Positions 59,011 through 64,000 of a DNA stretch of 64,000 nt are shown here, one piece after another. Origin of the DNA: Stictocephala bisonia (lineage: Eukaryota; Arthropoda; Insecta; Hemiptera; Membracidae); the NCBI GenBank assembly GCA_035578905.1, contig JAQJVL010000174.1:414253-478252 (forward strand), in the 5' to 3' direction. The translations under genes were made by a program, and so were the position numbers. How positions within the stretch are numbered: the first letter of the stretch is position 1; each line of letters begins with the position of its first letter. The notes beneath the pieces are model-generated. The model was not told the origin of the DNA. It did not search any database and worked only from the letters and a program-made list of their open reading frames with translations.

Positions 59011-59356
59011 TAATCATTAAACTGACCCACCTGCCCCCTCTATACAAGTACAGTGGCATTAGCCCACCCAGGTGCCCATACAAATAAGAACAGATATTCT
59101 GGCATTCATATTCCCTTATTTTATTTTACAATGACTAAATGAGCTAACGTTTGATAATGTGGAAATATTCCAAGTAATGCAAGACAATGCTGTATATATA
59201 TATGAATGCTGTTAACGCAATTAGTTAAAATAAAATAATTATTAATAGTGTTATAGGGAGTGATAACTCCCTCGTTAAACTGATTATTTTCAATAGAATT
59301 TAATGTTAAGCTAACGGTAATAGAATAGTAATGGAAGATGTGTTTCAGTGATAAAT

Positions 59357-60290
59357 TTAGGCTTGGTACCACTGCTGGACGCCTGTTATGTGGGTCATAT
59401 ATATATCACGACACATCTTCTTGAACACATCTTCTTGAGAGGATGGTCCCGTACCACTTAGAAATTTTGAGTTTACGTAATGTCTTCCAGTTGTAACTGT
59501 CCCAAGTGCCCAAAGCTCCAACGACGAAGGTATCCACAGATACTTTAAAACCTTCCGTTATTAGAACTCAGGCAAGTGGGGTGTAAGTGGCGTACTTGTT
59601 TTATGCAGCCTCAATGCCCTGCCATCCGTCCTCATAGGCCATGGTGACATCGACAATCTTAATAATTTTGTAATGTTGGTCGATGACCACCCCCTCATCA
59701 ATATCGATTGGTCGGTCGATCAGATCAGACAGTGGAACCTGCCTGTTCACCCGGACTTCAACTCCTTCCTCTGGCCGTATAGCAGTGACTAGCTGGTCTA
59801 AGATGGCATTGTGCCGCCTTGTCACTCCAGTTGCCAGGTGAACGTTGCAATGGCATAAGACGTGGGCCCTAGTTTCATCTTGACTACATCTTGGGGGATG
59901 GGCAGTCTCTTCCCCAGAGCCGTACGCACCGCCGAGAAGGTCATGGTGGTGTTCGCCTGGAAAATCCCCGTTGAGATAAGCAATAGGGAAACCCATATCA
60001 CCTCGACGGGCATTTCGTTGATCTGCTGAGGCAGCAAGGCCCTCCAGGGCTAGGTTAGAGACTGCAGGGTCAGGTGAGGTGAGCAGTCTGAAGACGTGCG
60101 AGGCTACTGCCAGGTCGGAGAAGCCAGTAGTACCTCACTCGACGGTGGTAAATAGACCAGTTCCGTACTGGCACAAGATAGCAAGTTCAGCACCTTCTTG
60201 AAGCCCCTCTTAATTGTATTATCAAGGCCCCTTAAAGCTGTCTTGTGGACCCACCTATTCACCTTCAGCCCAACCTACGAATCAGGGTGG
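59357..60290 (-). pseudogene. R2-type non-LTR retrotransposon C-terminal remnant (restriction-like endonuclease region)
   Basis: Reading leftward, the order is as follows. A degraded thumb-like part holds LDNTIKRGFKKVLNLLSCAS and PPSSEVLLASPTW near 60080-60240. Then comes LLTSPDPAVSNLALEGLAA. An open stretch of 131 codons (59601-59996) has the zinc-knuckle-like CSQDETRAHVLCHC, then RRHNAILDQLVTAI, RPIDIDEGVVIDQHYKI and KIVDVTMAYED. After a stop come KVSVDTFVVGALGTWDSYNW, LRKLKISKWYG and the terminal DIYMTHITGVQQWYQ before a stop at 59357. This order (CCHC knuckle, PD..D endonuclease core, VGALG, DIY..H.TG) is that of R2-clade proteins. The canonical PD of the core is PID here. Several stops and frame changes show it is dead. 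No 28S rDNA flanks it. Confidence 0.8.
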
Positions 60291-61034
60291 GTGGATGGAG
60301 TGTACAGTTTATACTTTAATAATTACATACTCTTACTCCATACCAATTCAGAAAGACATAAATTGAAACAATAATATATAGTTTGTTTTTTATTTTTGTT
60401 ACTTTTTTAACTGTTCATGTATAAAATTTAGTACAATTTCTTTATAAAATCTCTTTTATGTTTACCGTACATTCCTTATAGTCTGACATTCTGATACCTC
60501 TTTGGTCCACAAAGTGTTGAAATATCAATGTTTTACCTTAACTAGTTTTGACTACCAAACGTTTATTTTATTTATCTTCTATTTTTAAATAAAGAAATAT
60601 TTGGTAAACAATGCTAAAATATTTCTATTACAATTTAAAATAAAATAAACTTTCATTCAGCTCTAACATATTGTACACATAAATAATTAAAAGCACTAAA
60701 ATTTGTAATTTACAGTTTTTAATTCACATGGTCAAACAAAATATAACAAATAAATATTTGATTTAATGACAACATTTTAGAATAACAAATTCTGAACTGG
60801 TCAAATATTAAACATATACAAATATTTCAATGCTTCATAATTAATACATGGATTTATATATTGTTATTTCATATTTTATAAACAAATATTTTCCCTCTTT
60901 ATTTTGTTCAAATGTTACCTCATAAAACAATATTTTCATAATACAATCTCAATATTACGTCTTAATATCGCACATACTCGGTCTAACACAACAATCATTT
61001 TACATGGATTCAACACGGCCTGTAGTTTATCGGG
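60291..61034. other. Probable 3' UTR/downstream flank of the transporter gene
   Basis: AT-rich DNA immediately 3' (leftward) of the minus-strand stop codon at 61035. Minus-strand AATAAA signals occur, for example the complement of 60898-60903, about 130 bases from the stop. No other gene seen. Confidence 0.4.
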
Positions 61035-61285
61035 TCACCTATAAATTGATGGATTTTGAGATGTAATTGGGCTTTTCTCGTTAATTTGCTGCAAGAGTTC
61101 TGTCTGGATCTGAGAAAACGTCCGTCCTTTCGTCTCAGGCATGATTTTATACATGATGACCATCCCTGTCAGGGAACTCACGGAATACATCAGAAAGTTG
61201 AGGTAGATTCCATAGTTGGAGGCAATCACCTGATACATCTTCATGCAGATGAGGCAAGTTATTGTGTCCGTCAGAGTAGTGATAC
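61035..61285 (-). CDS. MFS facilitated sugar (trehalose) transporter-like, 3'-terminal exon
   Basis: The last exon of a sugar-porter-family membrane protein. Members such as insect Tret1 carry sugars across the plasma membrane with 12 helices. An acceptor TTTGCAG precedes the exon at 61285, entering with one base of a codon outside the exon. The sequence ITTLTDTITCLICMKMYQVI and YLNFLMYSVSSLTGMVIMYK forms the last transmembrane helices. It is followed directly by the family hallmark MPETKGRTFSQIQ and a short cytosolic tail ending SIYR at the stop 61035. In sugar porters the PETKGR motif always follows helix 12. The tail is short, as in Tret1-like proteins. The remaining exons must lie beyond 61.3 kb to the right; none was recognised before the window end. 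The exact substrate cannot be known from this exon. Confidence 0.85.
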
Positions 61286-62189
61286 CTGCAAATAGATGAA
61301 TTAATAAGACTTCTTACAGAATAGGTGGCTGTTTTCTAAACCACCAAGTCACTGCTGGTATTAACCAGTCCATAGTTCTGGGCATGTGCATCAATGGATT
61401 TCTGTCTCCAACGACAGTTGTACATTCATGTTAAGAAATAAACATCTCGGACACGGTACCTAGAAAATACTTCCACGTGGTTGGAAGATTTAGTAACCAG
61501 TATTTACTAGAATAGTCAAACCAGCTAATTTCGTCCATGTGACATCACAGACTTCTGCGCAGTCTCGTTGTGATACCTACCATATTTTCTAATTACAGTG
61601 TTCTTGGGTGGAACAAAATCAGCTATTTTTTGTTTTCTTCTAAAAATAGTTTTCATTATTTAATGATTGTTTACATTTTTCTGGTGGCCCCTAACCAAAT
61701 AAGTTCTTGTAAAATCACAATACTATAGAGGAAATACTATTGTTTTAATTATACTAGTAATAATAATAGTTATTATTATTACTATCTCAATATTTATTTC
61801 AGTGTTTTATCTTTATAACTGTGTTTTAAATTTATTTATTGTTTACGTTAAACTTAAGTTTCTAATCTAAATAAACTCAATTAAAAAAAACATATTTTCA
61901 ATTAATAAATATGTCTAAAAAGTATTATAAATCACTAAATTTCAATATCACAAGCACCATCGAGCAAACTATATAAACATAGCAGCCAACCTAAATAAGA
62001 TTTTGAACGGACTATACACAATAGACGTAGAAGTGTGGTGGGGGATATTCACATCTCACTCGCACTACCTCTCCTAAGTGCCTAGAACTATGGCCCGGTC
62101 TGTAAGTTGACAGGCTCAGACAATTCTATAGTAGCCATGCAATTTTACCGCCAGTGGGTCAAAACATGCAGTTTTATTTCAGTTGTAGT
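61286..62189. other. Probable intron of the transporter gene, nothing recognised
   Basis: Follows an acceptor on the minus strand. AT-rich, no element identified. Confidence 0.5.
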
Positions 62190-62484
62190 TTCGGTCGGTA
62201 GCGTAGTTGGTTTAATCCCAGCTTCATGTGCTTAAGGTTCTCAGTTCGATCCCAATCAATGTCAATACATTTTGAGAAGGATCAGCTGATAATCATCGGC
62301 TGTTCATTCGTCATTGGGCTATAAATTAATGACACTTTCTAAGGAATAGTCGGCCTTAGTTTGTAACAATGACTATATTCGCTCATCTACACTCATCACA
62401 CTCATTTGAAATCCATATTCGCCCATATCTTGACGATCGGCGTCTTATGAATAAATAAATAAATGAAAATAAAAATAAATAAAT
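62190..62484 (+). mobile_element. SINE with a different tRNA head and the family B 3' tail
   Basis: The A-box-like TCGGTAGCGTAGTTGG and B-box AGTTCGATCCC (62242-62252) belong to a tRNA-like head unlike that of family B. From about 62318 it follows family B closely (GGGCTATAAATTAATGACAC, GTAACAATGACTATATTCGC, CTACACTCATCACACTCATT, GACGATCGGCGTC). Ends in an (AAATA)n tail. Confidence 0.8.
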
Positions 62485-62659
62485 GTGTTTATTATTATAA
62501 TAAGTTATTTTGAACACTGTATGATTATTAAAAGTCCAATTTAGTGGACTTATGTTGATATTATGAGTTTTAACATTTAAAATTTTCAAGAAATACATGT
62601 AAAGTTTTTCATATTTATCTGTAAAAAGATATTACAATACTCAATGTTTGTACAACAAA

Positions 62660-62996
62660 TCAAATTGTGGTGTACCAGAACAGTTCTTCGCCTGTTGATT
62701 GACACTTCAAGTGTTATGATATGATCATTATTACAGACCGAATTGTTGAAATAAAAACCCATGTTTTTACTTTTTTCATGAAGTGAAACGGCCTTGCTTA
62801 AATGGAACATCTGTATGAGTTTTTTAAATTAAAAATCTTCAAGACTGACAAATCTCACATAACTGACAAAACATTATAAAAATACCCAATTTTTTACAAA
62901 ATCAATACTAGAACAGTTCTTCACCTATCAAATGACACTTACAGTGTTACAATAAAATTATTATTACAAACCGAATCGTTGAAACAGAAACCCATT
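62660..62996. repeat. Repeat family C, locus 2 (two units)
   Basis: Units at about 62668-62761 and 62903-62994 share AGAACAGTTCTTC, TTGACACTT/ATGACACTT, GTGTTA, ATTATTACA, CCGAAT and GTTGAAA with the units at 38520-38709. The two copies here are spaced by about 235 bases, not adjacent. Confidence 0.7.
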
Positions 62997-64000
62997 GTGT
63001 GTGTTGTTTATCTATAGAGTCAAACGGCCCACTTAAAATAAGCACTATCATAAAAAAAATATAGCTCGTTTGGGCACTAATTGTTCATTAACACATTTTC
63101 CTATGTAAAATTGAATTCATCAAAATGTTCAATGTCTTATTCTTAATTTGATTTTGAGCAATAGTTGATTTTATTACTTCTAACAACAGTTATATCGCCT
63201 GTGCAACAAAAAGTGCCTGGGTTTTCATAATTTTCATTGGAGCAATCATTTTCAAATTGTTAAAACATTAATGGAGGATCAGAAAAAAGTTGATGTAATT
63301 TCAAAGTAAAAATTAATGCAATTATTCCTCCAATGTTAGCTGCATTTTAAATTGATCAGGACACAACTCTAGTTTTTTTCAGATCTGGATGGTCATAAAA
63401 GAATGAGATTGGCTTTGTCATAAAGTTATTTACTTTTCTAATTAATTTGTTTTATTTTTGAAAATAATTGATTACACTCCACTATACTGTACGTTCCTTG
63501 GACTTGACAGTCTAACCTTCTTTTATGTGTGCAAACATAGAAATACAAATTTGATAGCACCTAATGTCTGATCGGCAAGAGTTGAGAGTGATGCTCCACC
63601 TAGACTGTTGCTTTCACAAGGGCACCGGCCAATAAAAAAAAGGGTGTCCACGTGGACCCTTGATTTACAACAAGACTGATTCATTGGCATCCCCAGTTTG
63701 GCAGTCAGTCAGTCAGGCTCAGACAGACAGGACAGTTCATTACTACAGCAACATGTTAACGCCTGTAAATGGGCCTAGCGCCTACATCACACCAGAAGTG
63801 GACGTAGCTTCACTGGAGCTTGGTGCAATGAAGCTTCACTTTCAACTCACGTTGAATAGAATATATGTTCAGTAAATGTTTTTTAGAATAGTATTCATAA
63901 GTAAACGCTTTAAAATGAGCTCAGTGTTGTTAGTTTACAGCTGTTCAAGGCCGAGACAATTTTGTTCTGCATAATCCCTAACAGGTTCTTTAATTTTAAA
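62997..64000. other. No supported gene; one odd GC-richer patch
   Basis: 63570-63860 is less AT-rich and carries a 71-codon plus-strand frame (LTPVNGPSAYITPEVDVASL...). I recognise no family, so it is not called as a gene. The rest is AT-rich. Confidence 0.35.

Noticed and set aside
63660..63875. 71-codon plus-strand frame
   Set aside because: Composition is plausible but no family is recognised and no splice or start evidence supports it.

Overview
The window is eukaryotic nuclear DNA from an arthropod, most likely an insect with a large, transposon-rich genome. The evidence is an AT-rich sequence, GT-AG introns of 0.4 to 11 kb, an intact-looking FoxK forkhead gene, the last exon of a sugar-transporter-like gene, tRNA-derived SINEs, and degraded non-LTR and DNA transposons. 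I cannot name the species. There is no sign of bacterial genes, CRISPR arrays or operons.

Left third (about 1-24.1 kb): a FoxK transcription-factor gene on the minus strand. Six coding exons can be joined with consistent phase: 23915-23557, 12350-12165, 10726-10568, 10132-10021, 9498-9337 and 3436-3246. They encode an N-terminal FHA domain, the conserved FoxK linker and the whole forkhead domain (389 complete codons). The C-terminal exon(s) are not found and should lie left of base 1. The introns hold a window-edge foldback element, a piggyBac-like 3' remnant, a pogo/Tigger-like MITE, two tRNA-derived SINEs, a second foldback element, a 664-bp TTAA-flanked piggyBac-type MITE and an unidentified decayed coding relic.

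Middle (24.1-48 kb): mobile-element debris and one possible host transcript. It contains a 2.3-kb piggyBac element with a frameshifted transposase (24937-27279), a 380-bp tandem duplication, three copies of a 0.4-kb TTAA-flanked MITE family, and the 3' end of a LINE. A 4.7-kb hAT element (34274-38999) has a perfect 8-bp target-site duplication and carries several other elements nested inside it. On the plus strand, 31.5-44.2 kb has a promoter-like patch, a strong splice donor and four small intervals with good splice borders. These may be a noncoding or UTR-rich transcript, but this is unproven. A nonautonomous Helitron-like element and a perfect 8 x 30-bp minisatellite follow.

Right third (48-64 kb): another TTAA piggyBac-type MITE (48430-49084), three large minisatellite fields (31-bp/125-bp higher order, 37-bp GTGGG-rich, 37-bp GAGTAC-rich), a GA microsatellite, and a modular SINE family in several copies. 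A minus-strand remnant of an R2-type non-LTR retrotransposon (restriction-like-endonuclease class) lies at 59357-60290. The 3'-terminal exon of an MFS facilitated sugar (trehalose)-transporter-like gene lies at 61035-61285, minus strand, and its 5' part is beyond the right edge. The GAGTAC minisatellite lies entirely inside a hAT-type element with 8-bp target duplications, which is the most unusual structure here.

The host genes share no evident pathway: one is a nuclear transcription factor and the other a membrane transporter. Most of the window is the history of elements inserting into introns and intergenic DNA and into one another. I saw no clear candidate for a wholly new biochemical system.
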